DNA from: Holothuria scabra | Taxonomy: Eukaryota; Echinodermata; Holothuroidea; Aspidochirotida; Holothuriidae | Reading direction: 5' to 3' | Assembly (NCBI GenBank): GCA_037179385.1 | Contig: CM074188.1 | Coordinates: 19,237,318 to 19,301,317 of the forward strand | Length of the DNA: 64,000 nucleotides | Part shown: positions 1 to 14,800 of the stretch, piece by piece | How positions within the stretch are numbered: the stretch's first letter is position 1 | How the letters are laid out: the number at the start of each line of letters is the position of its first letter | Notes under the pieces: generated by a model | What the model was told of the DNA's origin: nothing | What the model saw: only the letters and a program-made list of their open reading frames with translations | Databases searched by the model: none | Program-made: the position numbers and the translations under genes

Positions 1-1963
1 ACGCATCAACATATCAAGTTTGAAATCAATCTAAGCTTCCTTGCTTGAGATATCATGTAAACAAGGTTTTCAGGGTTTGGCCCCCTGTGACCCCACATGA
101 CCTTTGACCTCTACCAAAATCAATAGGGTTCTTCCTTACATTATGATGCATCAACATCTCAAGGTTGAAATCAATCCAAGCTTCCTTCCTTGACATAACG
201 TGTAAACAAGGTTTTCAGGGTTCGGCCCCCCTTTAACCCGAAATGACCTTTGACCTGCACCAAAATCAATAGGATTCTTCCTTACATCATAATGCATCAA
301 CATAACACGTTTGAGATTAATCCAAGTTTCCTACCTTGAGATATCCTGTAAACAAGGTTTTCCAAGTTTGACCCCCTGTGACCCCAGATGACCTTTGACC
401 CTACCAAAATCAGTAGGGTTTTTACATACATGATAATGCATCAACATATCAAGTTTGAAATTAATCCAAGTTTCCTACCTTGACATATCCTGTAAACAAG
501 GTTTTTTTGGGGATTGACCCCCTGTGACCCCAAATAACCTTTGACCTCTACCCAAAATCAATAAGGTTATTCTTCCCATCATATTGCATCAACAAATCAA
601 GATTCAAATCAATCCAAGCTTCCTACCTTCAGATATCGTGTAAACAAGATTTTCTGGGTTTGACCCTCTGTGACCCCAAATGACCTTTGACCTCTACCAA
701 AATCTCAAGGGTTCTTGCTTACATCATAATGCATCAACATCTTGAGTTTGAATTTAATCCAAGTTTCCCACCTTGAGATATCATGTAAAAAACGTTTTGG
801 GGGTTTGACCCCCTGTGACCCCAAATGACCTTTGACCTCTACCAAAATTTGTAGGGTTCATCTACCCCTCATACTGCATCAACATATAAAGTTTGAAATC
901 AATCCAAGCTTCCTACCTTAAGATATTGTGTAAACATGGTTTTCCGGGTTGGACCCCCTGTGACCCCAAATGACCTTTGAACTTGACCAAAACCCATACC
1001 ATTCTTCCTCTTGATATGGGACATCTATGTACGAAGTTTGAAAACTTCCTGACATTTCTACCTTCAGATACTGTGCTAATGAGTGAAATGTAAAGTGTTT
1101 CAAGTCCTATGAACATTTCTACATTGAGATACTTTGTTAGTTAGTTAAATGTAAAGTGTTTCGAGTCCTTTGACACCTGTCACACCAAATAACCTTTAAA
1201 CTCGTTGAAAACTGATATTGTTCTTTTTCTTGATATAGGACATCTATGAACCAAGTTTGAATACTTTCAAACATTCATACCGTCAGATACTGTGTTAATG
1301 AGTTAAATGTAAAGTGTTTCAAGTCCTATGGCATTTCTACATTGAAATACTGTGTTAATGAGTTAAATGTAAAGTATTTTGAGTCCTTTGACACCTGTGA
1401 CCCCAAATAACCTTTAAACTCAATGAAAACTTATGCTGTTCTTTTTCTTGATATGGGACATCTATGTACCAAATCTGAATACTTTCAAACATTCCTACTG
1501 TGCCATATCGTATTGTAAAGTGTTTCGAGTCCTTGACCCCTGTGATCCCAGATGACCTTTGAACTCCACCAAAAACGATAGGGTTCTTCCTCTTCATATG
1601 GGGCATCTAAGTACCAAGTCTGAAAACTGTCAGATATTCCTATCTTGAGATATCGTGTTAACGAGTTAGTTGTGTTAAATGTAAAGTGTTTCGAGTTTTT
1701 GACCCCTGTGACCTCAAATGACCTTCAAACTCAACCAAAATCGATAGGGTTCTTCCTCTTAATATAGGGCATCTATGTACTAAGTTTGAAAACTCAGCGA
1801 CATTCCTATCTTGAGATATCGTGTTAACAAGCAAAGTGTCACAAACACACACACACACACACATACACACACACACATACACACACACACATACACACAT
1901 ACATACACACATACACACGCACGCCATCATGATTGCATTGGTTTCTCTTACCATCGAAACCAA
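1..1963 (+). repeat. Satellite-bearing DINE/pearl-like element, copy A (left end outside window)
   Basis: About twelve degenerate tandem units of roughly 145-148 bp (unit marks near 127, 272, 417, 565, 710 and 855) carry the phrase TGACCCC..AATGACCTTTGACCTC. A CA-rich microsatellite follows at 1843-1920, then an imperfect terminal hairpin (TTGGTTTC at 1938-1945, GAAACCAA at 1956-1963). The same order of parts occurs in the copies at 33.7 kb and 43.0 kb. The layout (tandem core, microsatellite, terminal hairpin) is that of DINE/pearl-type non-autonomous Helitron relatives; the class is inferred from architecture only. Antisense ORFs over this stretch are repeat translations, not genes. Confidence 0.75.
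1843..1920. repeat. CA/CATA microsatellite
   Basis: Runs of (AC)n are interrupted by ATAC steps. The tract sits at the 3' side of the copy A satellite array, where copy C also has its CA tract at 45512-45550. ORFs rich in Thr-His or Cys-Val over it are artefacts of the dinucleotide repeat. Confidence 0.95.
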
Positions 1964-2124
1964 AAAGGGTGTTCTTGTATGCCCTTGATTCCTGTTAGTA
2001 TCTCGATTGATTTATTCCATTGTAGGAACAAATTTTGGATGAATGAAATTATAAGGAACAAGTACTAGAAAGGTATCAGGGTGGCACAAGGAACTGTTTG
2101 CATTTTACTTAATTGGAAAATTTT

Positions 2125-2530
2125 AGCTCCCCTGGTCCTCATCTTACTATAGTTAAACAGTTAGTTGAGGTTTAAAGCTCAGTTTTAGCCATACTGGTTT
2201 CAGTCTGACTGGGCTTTTTCTAGTGGTAGCTAACTGGTTTATTTTTTTCATCTCACCGTAACTTTATCTCTCTTGAATCCTGTGCAAACACACTGAGAGC
2301 TGTGAGTGACTTATCTCTATTGCAAATACATCAAACTCATTGAATTGTGACAGTTTATATACTAACACTGGGGAGGTTCTACCTTGCTGACAAATCTGTA
2401 TTTTCAGTAATAGGCAAACAGAGGGGCAGATCAACTGTATGTCTGTGAGGATGTGAAAATACCTGCACAGGCAGGAAGTCAGTGGGTGTTTTGAAGCTAC
2501 CTAACTCTAATGGGAAGGTACCTAGCATGA
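2125..2530. repeat. Dispersed repeat R1, copy 1
   Basis: This stretch resembles 38345-38690 in order and wording: GCTCCC..GGTC, TCTTGA.TCCT.TGCAA, TATTGCAAATACA-like, AATAGGCAAA.AGA. The copies are diverged. No coding potential or terminal repeats were recognised. It lies in the laminin sequence to the left of the last visible exon. Confidence 0.5.
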
Positions 2531-2662
2531 CAACTAATACTTGAGTCAACATAACATGGCATCACTTACATAAACATACAATCTGAACTGAGATTTCTAT
2601 GATAAATTGTAACATATTTCATGTTATGGTCTTCTTGACTGCAAGATAAGTGTTACACTTAC

Positions 2663-2812
2663 ATCTGTCTGATTCACCAGTGATATTATCTGAGTCAAAT
2701 CACTCTCTGCTGAGTCAAGGCTGCCCTCTATTATGGTGAAATTGCCTGCCAGTTCTCCTACCAACTTCTTGGTTGTCTCTAAGAACTGTACCAGAGCACT
2801 GGCTTCATCAGC
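2663..2812 (-). CDS. LAMA5-like: Laminin alpha exon 26 (coiled coil)
   Basis: Fifty codons, phase 0 at both ends, running [10 protein letters not shown]... to ...SLVNQTD. The acceptor is TAG before GCTGAT and the donor is GAT|GTAAGTG. Leucine/isoleucine spacing and charge fit the laminin alpha coiled coil. The next exon must lie left of the window, or in the repeat-rich first 2.6 kb where I found none. Confidence 0.85.
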
Positions 2813-5800
2813 CTAGGAATGGAATAAATTGTATATTTTATATTAGAAATTAACAAGAACTGATAAAGTACATCAATTTATAACGTCTTGTAAAAGATGC
2901 CTTTGCTAAACTACAATTCTGTCTTAAATATAACCAGGTGCTAACTTTCATTCCATTTGTTCAATTATATCCCAAATAAAGGTAATATGATCATACTTGA
3001 AATAACTATGTGTATAATTTTCCTGCAAGATAATGACTCCATTTAATTTTTTCAAGAGCAAAACTGTAGAGGGTGAAGCCTCCCACAATAATGTTCACAA
3101 ACAACTAATTGGTTGTGCCTCTTCAAGTTTACCTAAGCCAGAAACTACAAAAGCTTGTAATATGGAAAAACTAAAAGCCACTTTTTACATGAAGATAACA
3201 GTAAGGAAAAAGTTCCCCATGAAATCTGAACACCAAACATTTTCCATACAGCATGAACTCTGGGGTGTCTAAACTCCCAAAAGTCTCTAATTGACATGAA
3301 TTAATGATACCTCATGACTTGGTGTTAATCAATTTAATCAAATATGTTGACAGCACTTTATGCCAAAAGGCACCAAGGTGTATACTTCATTGGCATACTT
3401 GCCAACATTTTCATGACAGGAAACAGAACATGACGCAGATAAACCACTACCCACTAAAGAGGGTATGGCTAGTGAGCAGACACTTGCCTAAATGGACAGA
3501 TTCCAAGTGATTTAACTAAATATGGAAATCAGTTCTAGAGGATGCATGCATAGGTTGAAATCACTTTTTCCACTTCTGCTTTGTGATTTTCCTGTTAATT
3601 TTTAGAATTAGTGTACTTTAAATACTTCCAAGTCAGAAAATCAAAATGTTCTATTTTTATGGGCTTTAAAGCTCAGAATATAGAACAGTTTATTTAAAAT
3701 AGAATAATTGGGAAGTATGCAATGAGAACTTTTTTTTCCTTGCCTGGGGTATGAGGGAATAGGCCCTATATTTTCCAATTACATGTGTTCACATTAAGAA
3801 AGTGATATGAAATGTTCAACTAACTATGCACAATGATGAATGAACCTACATGCAAATAAAATGTTACTGACTGGCAGATTCTGATGTGGGAGTACCGATA
3901 CAGATTTGTCTATCTTAGTTGACATCCCACTTGACCCAATAAAACTGCTGACTAATAAGAGGCATAAATTTTTTAAGAAGTAATTTCTAGAGGCAATTAG
4001 CAATTGTGGATATAAGTTTTAGAAGCACAAGCAAAAGATGTAAGGAAAACTAGTGGAAACCTAGCAAAACTTCAAGATCAGTCAAATCATCTTCCTTGGG
4101 TATCAATTTACTTAGAAAACTTTCACTGCTTAATATATTTGCAGGCCTCACAGCACCTGCTCTCTTTAATATAGGTTTTCTTAAAGGTTTCAATACTGAA
4201 AATATATGTTTTTAAAGGTTAGAAGGGCCAAAATACAGGTTTTTATAATTTACAAGATTTGTTTTCCAGCACAATAAAAGTAATAAAACAGCAAATTCTT
4301 ACCTTAACTGTCAGCCTTGTAAAGGAAAATTCAGAAATCGTACACTTTGCAGGTATCCAAGGAAGCAAACATCATCCCCATACACTCTTATTTTTAAAGT
4401 CATCAAACAAATTCAAAATATATGTTTTTATAGGTTATAGGCCTATAGGCTATTTTTGAAAATATATAGGCCCCCAACATGAAAAATAGGTTTTTATAGG
4501 TTTAATAGGTTTCACTGTGAGGCCTGTATTTGACCTCTTGCAAAAACAGAAGGGATCATCTACTCAGTGCAAGTCATTCACATGCCATCTGGGATACCCC
4601 CTCACATTTACCTATCTTGAGAAATTGTGTTGACTAAAACAGAGCAACAGCTCAACACTCACACACACACACACACAAGCAGCATTACCATCTCATAAAT
4701 CCCCACTAACTTTAATAAGAAATCAACAACATTGGGCAAGTACTTTGGTGTAACTATTTATGTAGCAAATCTGACATTTATCAAATTGTTTGTAAAAAGA
4801 TTTAAATACGTGATTCTCCAAATTGAAATAAAAGAAGGGGAAACAAGAAACATCATGAATATGCTCATGAACTCTGCCCAAGAATTTCAGAAAAAAAAGA
4901 GGGGGGGGGGGTTTATTACTGCCAAACCCCAAGTCCAAATTGATGCTGCCTTTGACCAAAGTTACAGGTTTAGGAGGACAAAAGCTTGTAACAAGGTCCA
5001 CATAAAGTGCAATCTAAAGGGTTGTAAGGCTGTTTGGTTATGTAAGTTCAAACATTGATGCAAATGTGTCTTCTTAAATAAGAAAAAAAGACACTAGCAC
5101 TTTCTATTTTTCTGGAAATGAAAAAGGGGGGATTTTGCTCTCCTTCTTTTAGAAATGGGGGACAAATTCCCCCCTTAAACCCACCCACCCTTTGACAAAA
5201 GCTTTGATTCTTACCTGCTGAATTACACCATCACTATATTCTTCTGCCTTTTCAAGTACACCTTGACTCTTGGTGAGCCCCCTACTAGCCACAACAGTGG
5301 ACATGTCAACAGTCACAGTCATAATTTCTGAAAGTAGCCTTGTAGCCTCTTGTTTCATTAAGAATGAGCTGGCATTCCATCCTGATGCAAGCATAATGTA
5401 CCTGTCAGCTGCTTGCTTCAAGTCCTCTACAGACTCATATGACATAGATACTGGATCAGCTATGCTGTTAATTCGTGTCAGTTCCTGAATGCTGTTGCTG
5501 AGATCAGTCTGTACTTTGCTGGCTACAAAAATAACCTTTAAGAGAAAACAAAATAATGTATGATGAGTTCGCTTTGCATTTAACAAAAGACCATTACAAG
5601 TTGTTACAGCATGACTTTACTTGATAAATGTGTTTATAGATGATATTTTGTGAAAAATTTGTTTGCACTGCAGACAAAGACCTGTAGGACCTTTTAAAAC
5701 ATTTTAAAAACTGAAGACCATGTTATCTTCCTCAGGAAACCTTTTGGCCCTTTTGAATGCAAATTTTATGCAAAATGCCCAGCCATCTGCCAAATGAAAG

Positions 5801-8800
5801 TGGTCATGTATGCATATATACTGATCATAACCATCATTTTTTTTTTTGTATGACCTAAAGGGTTTGATGATGTGCAATAGAGATATCAACACACCTCATG
5901 CCTGCTTTCCCATAAGCCATTTCCTGTACATAATTAATTGAGGATCAAACATGCAATGACTTACTACTCCTTGCAGATCATCAGAGATGGTTGTAATATT
6001 ATCAATACGGATGCCTTCTAGTTGCCCTCTCAACTCTGTCAGCTGCTCTAAGAGAGACATCATTTGGGCAAAGGAGTCATTAATCTGGGGCTCAAGAGTA
6101 ATCAAAGCGGCATCCCTCTCCTTAAATTGTTGTAGCATGTTTGCAGATGTCCAGTGATAGGTCAAGCTGTCTTCGATGTCCACAGTAGAGTTTAGTAAGG
6201 TGTCCACACACCTATCACACTCTGATTGAGGGAGATGAATAAAAAAGTAAAAAGCTATTTTTACAACTACAATCAATCTTTTTGAATCAATATTTGATTC
6301 TGACCGACGTGATCTGTGTTTTGAGATAACACATTACAATGGTAGATACAAACAGTAGTTCCTCGCAGTAGAACTTTCAGTTTTGATACAAAATTGCTTC
6401 TACAATGGCTATGAACCCTGCTAACGTGAGAGAGGCATGACTCAACTTAACCCTTTACCGTTGTGCTCCAATTGGGGCATATTTGCGTGCCTTGGGAGTG
6501 GGCGGAAAAGCGGACGTAGTCCGTCCCGCATTGGCTTCCGTAGGCCATTGACCCCGTGACCTTAAACTATTGTCCCTCTCGTTGTTGTGGCCGAATTTTC
6601 AGGTAGCTACTCGCAGTTTCGAGCTCTGCGTGAAACAGTAAAGATGGGTGACAGCCAAGCTCTCCGCATGGGTTCAAAAGGACCCAAACAACGGTAAAGG
6701 GTTAAAGGCCCAGTTCTCTCACCCCAAACAGTACCAATTCTCCTAACCTTCTTACTTAAGCCCCTCCCACAATTGTCAGAAATTCATGCTCATCCAGATA
6801 CAATCTCAGTTTTATTGCTTCAAGGTGAGTAAAGAAAAACTCAATTTAAATAATCAAAACACTCTCCGTGCCATTCATGCTGTGTAATATCAGCTTTGGT
6901 ACTCTCCATTGTTTGAATTAGCTGTCAATCAAAGAGCTGACCAAATTGAGAATTTTGGAACCCCCATCCCAAAATTGTAGTTTGGGGTGAGAGGTTTGGC
7001 CCTTTGAATGTTACTTTGAAGTTGATCCCAAGCACTGTGTGATAACCAAAAAGAGCTTTGCCTATGTATGACAGTTATTTAAACAGCTATCTCCCTATTT
7101 CCAATGATTTTTGATATCAGTATGACATGATACTTACTACTGCATGATCCAGCAGTGAAGTTAACAAATCCTGCCATGCACTGATTACAACTTCTTCCTG
7201 TAACACCAGTCTTACATGGACACTGACCATTAATGGCATCACAAATTGCAGTAGTCCCACCAATTGTACCAAGGGCATCACAGTTACATGCTGTAAAGGA
7301 AACATATTAACATAAACACAAAAATAATTGGAAAAAATACTTGCAATCCTCTTCATTTCCAATATATCTCATGTCAAAGGTCACTTGTAACGTGCACATT
7401 AGTCACCTATTAAGAGAAAACACATATTACTTTAGTTTGACATATGCACAAAAGTGCTGTCCACATTCCTGGAAAGACACTTAAGTACTTTGCATCAGCC
7501 TGAATGCAATATCGAAAACTGCTTGAGAATTCCATAGAATTCTGTTGATAGTGGACAAAGTCCTCCTAGTATTTTGACATTGATGTCATCCTGCCTGAAA
7601 TTAATACAAAAATTTTGTAGTTTCTCAACGTAAGTGTTGATCCTCATTAAGCTCCCCCTCAGCCAGATGGCTGTAACCAAAGTCATGACAACATTGAAAA
7701 AGAATGAGTAAATGTAGAGATTGTTACCTAAGTTGAATAACAAAATTGACGGTTAAGCCTAAGCCACGTATTTAATTTGGAGTGGTGAACCATTGCTGTA
7801 TGACATGGATTTTTCTCACTAAACACATAAAATGTCAGTTATATGTTCATACAACTACAAACTTTTAAATAAATCCCTTTTTCTGTTCATAGTGCAGATT
7901 TATCTGAGAAATGGAAAAGGAAGCTTAAATTTCTTCTTACACTGTGTACCAAAAAGGTGAATAATGATGTTGCAAGGAATGTCAAAATACATACACTGGC
8001 ATCTAGCATCAGGAAGACCAAAGCTTCCCTGCACGCATCGATCACACTGGAGGCCTTCAGCATCAGCAAAGCAAGGGCATGATCCACTGTTGTTGCACTG
8101 AAGATCTGTTGACCCAAAGAGATTGCAATCACAGGGACTGCATCCATTAGGGTTCCCAAAACCGTAGTAATTAGGAAGGCATTGGTCACACTGACGTCCA
8201 GTAATGTTTGACAAGCAGGGGCACTGACCAGTGAAGACATCACACAGTAAATTATCTGACCCACCTGGTTCACAGTTGCAATCTACAACAAGAAAGGAAA
8301 ATACAGTCCATTACTTCTTCAGTTTTTTCTGAGTCAGCTACATATGGAAAGATTCAAATGATTATGTCAACAATCCTCTAGGAAAGTTCAGGAAGTTAAT
8401 TGACTGTTTGATGAGTTCGCTACACATGACTGACTGCTCCATGTTCACCAAATTAGCGGTTAAAATATCCTGAATGTGCTACTTTGTTGTACAATTACAC
8501 TATATCATAAATACAACAATCCTTATTGTAAGGGCAGACCTAGAACAAACAAAAAGGGCTCATTCTCAAACTAAACAATGCAGCATCAAAGCTCTAATCC
8601 TGAAAAGTAATCATCTTTTGTTTGAGACTCTGTGTTTCACACCTTCTGACCAGAATTTGCACACAGGCATAACAGGTGTTATCTTTGATCAATAATGTAT
8701 TTTGCTTCCCTTACTATAGGAGGCAACAATGTAAAACTGACTGCAATTGGTACCCCACACTTAGTCACCTTAAATAACTGACAGGTAATAGGATAGAACC

Positions 8801-11800
8801 TGTTCCAAAAAGAAATTGGAAAGAACTGTGGGATAGCAATTTGGTACATATCATTTTTGTCAATGGATTTTTACAATGGCAATAAATGATGCACACCAGA
8901 ACTACATCCCACAATCCTTTGTAATTGCTATTTGGAAAAGGGTCTACATATAATGTCATCAACAGGGTTGTTGCCACTACTGTCAGGGCCAGTTGGGCCT
9001 TACCACCACTGGCAATAGCTAATTGGCATGGAGCTAAAATTGCTTGCTTCAAACTTGCACAAAAACTAATTAAATTACAAAAACAGTACTTATAAAAATA
9101 ACAACCTGAACAAGTGAAATTGTGAAAACTTTGTACACACCTTTTGAGCATGAATTATACCTGAAAATCATTGTGTGAATCTGATTTTGGAGCATTGAGC
9201 ACACCCACAAATTATGTCGGGAACAACCCTACTTTATTCATAGCACTAGTGTACATGTACAGAAGTAACAGTACTGTTGCACTGGTTCAGCCTAAGGGTA
9301 GACTCAATAGGGGTATCATGAAGCACATTGGCCAGATCAGAAAACTTACCAGCACTCAAATTAGGCTGGTGACCCCCATGGTCATCAAATACATGTCTTC
9401 CACAACATCTATCTGTGAGAGATCCATCTAGTTATAAACTAATCAAAGGATCACTTTTTGGGAGTTTACAACACTGTTCTATATATTGAAACACCACACC
9501 CATTACCTTTATCAGCACAAATATAGAGCTGACAATTTGTTGGAGTTTTATGACCCAGTTTCCAACCCATTGGTTCAGGGCAGGATGCCATGGCCTTTTT
9601 CCAGTTGTGCCTCACCAGCTTGTTTCCCCTACTCCATTGCCTATGCTGAACACCAAGCATAATGGCAGTAGGTTCCATTTCCTAAATCTTTGGTATGACC
9701 CCCCCACCCAGAAGTTGACACTCCAGATCTCCTGGCTGCAAGTCGCATGCTCTTACCACTTGACCTTGAAGTCAGACAAGTGGGTAACAGCAAACTGAAA
9801 TTGACGTTACCTGCAGGGAAATGATGTAACAAGTAATGCAAACAATGAAAAACTTGACATCAATATGGGGCAAACAGCACTTAACTTCAATATCAGAGGT
9901 ATGATTATTGATTAGATGATTCACGACACAGTAGCTGGACTATAAGTTTATGATGTGGGCATTGAACATTGTAGTCAGTACTATGATAGCAGCAAGGGTC
10001 ATGCATAACAGCTAGGGACTAGTAGAAATATCTTGTAAAGCTTCTATAATAAGCTTCCTTAATAGTTACTTATCTCTTAAAGGCAATGGTACATTAATGT
10101 TGTGTAGTGTTTGACCGATCATTTTTTATATAAATGGGTAAATGGATGATCTGACCATAACAGATAATTAAACCTATGATGTTCATTGATTTTACTAATT
10201 CTATTTCTGCAGAGGTCTAAGTCATAGTTAATTGAATGTCCATTATCCCTTTTGGGGTTCCCAGCCCAACAACAACAAAAGCTCTACCTTGGCAATCCTG
10301 TTGTGTTGCATTTCCATACAAGAAGTTCTGACATCTTTCGCAGTTTAAGCCTTCTGTTCTGAATTGACAATCAAGACACATACCAGTCACAGGGTCACAT
10401 TGGTTGGAATTTCCATTACAGTCACAAGGTGAACAGAAACCACCTGGCTGGTCAGGACGGCCATAGTAGAAGTCAATGCACCTGATAAAACAGAAGTTTT
10501 TCTAGTGATGACTGAATGATAATGTCCAATGTTCAATGATTTACCATATGTCTTGGCTATTTTTCTCATTAACTTAGAGGCAACATAGGCATGTGTTTTT
10601 TATTCTCATTTCAAATTTTCAACAAATGAATCCAAACTGATACACATTGAAAGCTCAGTATATATGGTTAACAGAGAAGATAAAACTATCTAATACTTAA
10701 AAACAGTATGTACAGATTCATTTCTGGCAAATAAAATATGGTCCCAACACACTTGTAAAGGCATGGTGTATATTTTCCTCAATGACTTGTACAACCTCAG
10801 TAAAGTGATTTTCAAAAGAATAGTTATGGAAAAAAAACAAAATGTGAGGTAATTTTGTGTTGATGTGATAATGGAAACATTTTTTATGCACATAATACCA
10901 CAAAAGACCTATTTAGCATAAATGAACAAGTAATTATAAGAAACAAATTGATAAAGACATCATGCAAATTCCTGTACCATTAGTAAAGCTGGGGCAAGTT
11001 TCACTTACAGCCTGTTGTTTCTATAAAAAGGCTGTAAGACAGGCTTTCCTTAACTTGTGAGTGCATGATATTGGAAGCAAATTTGCAAAGAGAAATTTAT
11101 TTATTTCTTTATTTCAACTTTCAAGGGTAAAACTCATTTCGCACAATAAAAGCTTATCTTCCATGAGGCCCTAAAACATTCTTTACAATTGATAAACTTA
11201 AAATGAAAAGAAAGATATGAATATACATACAAAAAGAAAAATTACTTACTGGTCACAGAGCATCCCTGTATGACCTCTGGAACAGTCTAGACAGACCAAC
11301 ATGCCATTGATGACATCACATGAGGGACTAGTTGTTGTCAGGTTACTGCATGGACAAGCCTGACAGTCAGTCTCTGTTCCCATGGTAGCATTACCATAGA
11401 AACCATCATCACATAATTCACAATTAAACCCTAATGACAAAGATAGGAAATATAATGGTAGTATGGAACTTCAAAGAAAAATTAATTACATCTGAATTTT
11501 TCAGTAACAGGCAAAATAACATTCAACCAGGTGCAATGTATTTGTTTTTGATAATTGAATGTGTTATGGCAGTCTGTTCTTATAGTGTATAATGAAAAAA
11601 TTCCAGACAAAATACATCAAGGGTACAGAAATAATATTTTTGTGGACAAGGCAACCCAGCCCAGATTGATGCCAAAATAGATATAGAGAAAAGTTAGTAA
11701 AATTTTGAGAAATGTATTGTATAGTACGAAAGGTTTACCATTTTGACAAAGGATATCAGTCATACGAGCACCTCAAAAACAAAGGAAGGGAGTAACCAGA

Positions 11801-14800
11801 TGCTTGTAGAGTTTACTTAATAAGTCTTTCACTCAGACTACCACTTGCTATTGAAGCTAACCAATTGCAATTATCAAATTTTAATGTATTTGGTGATATC
11901 ACATACCTGCAGTATTGTGGAGGCAGTCCAAACACTGCCCTGTGTTCATGTCACACAATCCACTATGACCATTACATTGACAGGGTTGACAAGTGCCCAA
12001 GTAAGGGTGAACTTCCACATCCTGCCTATAATAACCAACTTGACAATTCTGTAAATTGAGCAGTGAAAATTTTGTTACATCTTTGCACCATAAATTTGAT
12101 AATACTAATAATAATTCAATGGATTTATATAGTACCCTACATAAAACAATCACAAAGCACTTAACAAAAGGTAATTAATGAAAAGTTAGTTCTGGCACAG
12201 GTAAGTTTTAAAACTAGCTTTGAAAGAGTTCAATGATGTTCCAGTTCAAATATGATGAGACAAGTTAATCCATAAAGTCAGAGCTGCTACTGAAAAAGCC
12301 TGGTCACTGAAGGAGGAAGGGCAAGCAGATTGTGGGCACTAAAGATAGCACTGGGAAGATTTCCAGTATGATAGTTGAAAACTACAATTAGTTTGTTGGA
12401 AAAGAATTTGTTTGTTATAAAGTTACACAGATGATGATTTTCCTTAAATACAAACAACATGCTAAATCAAGACACACACAGACAGACTTATACATGGAGA
12501 CAGACTGTGACTGAAAAACAAAAACTCAGGTTCAAAACGATACAGCCTTGATAACATGTGTAACAGCTTCCCCAGAACTTACCCTGTTTTGGGAATCTAT
12601 GTGCCCTACCCTACTTACCTCCCCTATAACTGCAATTGGACAGCCCATCTACCACAGAATATCCCGTACCAATGAATGAACCCAACCCCTAGATGGTGCT
12701 TCCTCTCTCTCTCTCATATGAGAATTACAAGAGCTAAAAGTACATCCTGAATCATTCAGCTGACAATAAAGCAAGGGTGTGTCAGAGTAGACTGTTATGG
12801 AAGTGAATAGACAGGCTTTCAAGCAGACCCAGGCAAAAAAGTAGGAGAAAAGAAGGACCAGTATTTTGCAATAAGTAGGAGAAAAGTAGGAGTTAGGAAA
12901 TAAAAAGCAGGATAAAAGTAGGACATGTGTGAACTTCCTGGAGTACTTTTTAGTCTAAGATCAGTGCTCTTCCATAAAACACATGAACAGTAACACAGAC
13001 CCTAAACAGACAAATAAAGTACTATGTAGAAACCAGACAATATCCAACATGTATGTGAAAACCATTCCAAAATTTAACCTTTTTATGCACAATCACAGTT
13101 TGGCTATAAACTAGCATGTGCATTTAATTGAGTGCATTTCATGGAATACAATATCAAAAAGCCTTTTGTAGTGCAGTTATTCTCCACAAAAAGTAATGAC
13201 AAAATAAACGTGATGGCCTCCACTCCTTACAGCCATCCAATCCACCTACTTTATTTATCAAAGCAGCTTTAAAAAAAGAATTAACACTGCTGCCAGAGTA
13301 ATAATCAAAATCTATATTTAACAAGAGCCCAAGGGCACTATGGTTCCTTGCATTTAAGATAATTTTGTATTTAGGGAGTAGCAAAGTAAGGCATAATTTG
13401 CACCTTCAACCCCAATGACTTTTGGCCATCACCCAAAAACACAGGGGCACATTTAACTTTCAAAATCATACAAACACTTGCAGTTTGGGACAAATTGAAC
13501 ACTTGGATTTTTCAAGTTATCACAATGCATACCTCCCATTTCCATGTGAAAAATACTACTTATTACCTTTCACTAAAATGTCATTTACTTGAGTTTGGGG
13601 CAGTATAGGAGGGTAGGTAATTGCCTTTTTGGTCCAAGGCCAAGAAACAAACATGACTCTGTAATTTCATCTAATAAATGACTTTTAACTTGACCTTTTA
13701 ACCTGCAGAGGGTGTTCGAAAAGCCATAGTGGTCCCTAGTGTGAAAGCAGAGGGAAAAAAAGAGAAACTGCTTTCATATTTTAGTATTGTGATATGGTTA
13801 CACAATATTATAAAAATTGGAGCCAAAGCTTGCATCTTAGATGTTTTACTTTTGAAATGCATACTACTATAAGTAATTATGCAACAACATTTTAACATTT
13901 TTACCACCGATTCCAACAATTAATGAAAACTGCCCTATTATAAATGATCGATGCCACTCAATGCTTGAATGGATATCTTTAGATGATATCTTTTACATTT
14001 TTGCCAACCACACTTTCAGGACTTCCTAATTTATGCTGAGAATTTACAGAAACCTAAAAGGAATACTGTTTTTTCTAGAGTATGTGTGTTGCATTACTGG
14101 TACATAAAAATTTTCATATAACATAAACACTGAAAAGTGAGTATTCAACCAAAGAGTTCACATTAAAACATCTCTTGTCAACCAGGAAACAAAATAACAT
14201 AAGAAATAAATAACTCATAAGAACTTTGAACACATTATCAAATGCAAACATGGACCCTATTTAAAACAAGGTTATTTAAGGAGTTTTTTATTCCTTTAAA
14301 ACTACAACAAGGACAGGTTTCCTAGACCCATAAAAATAAGCTGAATCCTGAACTAAAATGTTAAAGATTTTTGGGGACACAATTGTATAATTTAGAGAAT
14401 TTTAAAAGCAGCATACAGTACAAGTACAGAGTATATCTATAAAGCCATTCCAACTGAAGCCTGGAAATCAGTCACCTTCAACCTTTTTGCAAATATTCCA
14501 AACATTTAGCACAAGGTCACCAATGACCCCCACAAAATCCAAAAACAATACAAGATTTTCAATCTAAGACAAATATATACAAAATGTGGCTTCGTCCAAC
14601 TTTTCCAAAAACAATCGAGTTCAAGGCAATAAGAACCATAAGATATTAAGACAGTCAATTTACACAACCTTGAATTTTTGCCAGATTTTGGATATAATGA
14701 AACTGATCATGTTCAATACAACATATTCCATGAACATTTCACATTTAATATGGATTGTTGGTGCAGGGCATGAATTGCTTCAAGATAAAAAGGAGTACCT

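Noticed and set aside
1..1830. CRISPR array or coding repeats
   Set aside because: Units are 145 bp or longer, without short direct repeats and unique spacers, and the genome is clearly animal (spliced laminin).
1658..2068. ORFs rich in Cys-Val or Thr-His on both strands
   Set aside because: They translate a CA microsatellite and the neighbouring satellite units.
5704..5892. Minus ORF near exon 25
   Set aside because: It lies wholly inside the intron between exons 24 and 25, and joining it would break the consistent exon phases.
7887..8273. 128-aa minus ORF in another frame over exon 22
   Set aside because: The LE cysteine pattern is in the neighbouring frame; this one is a shadow.
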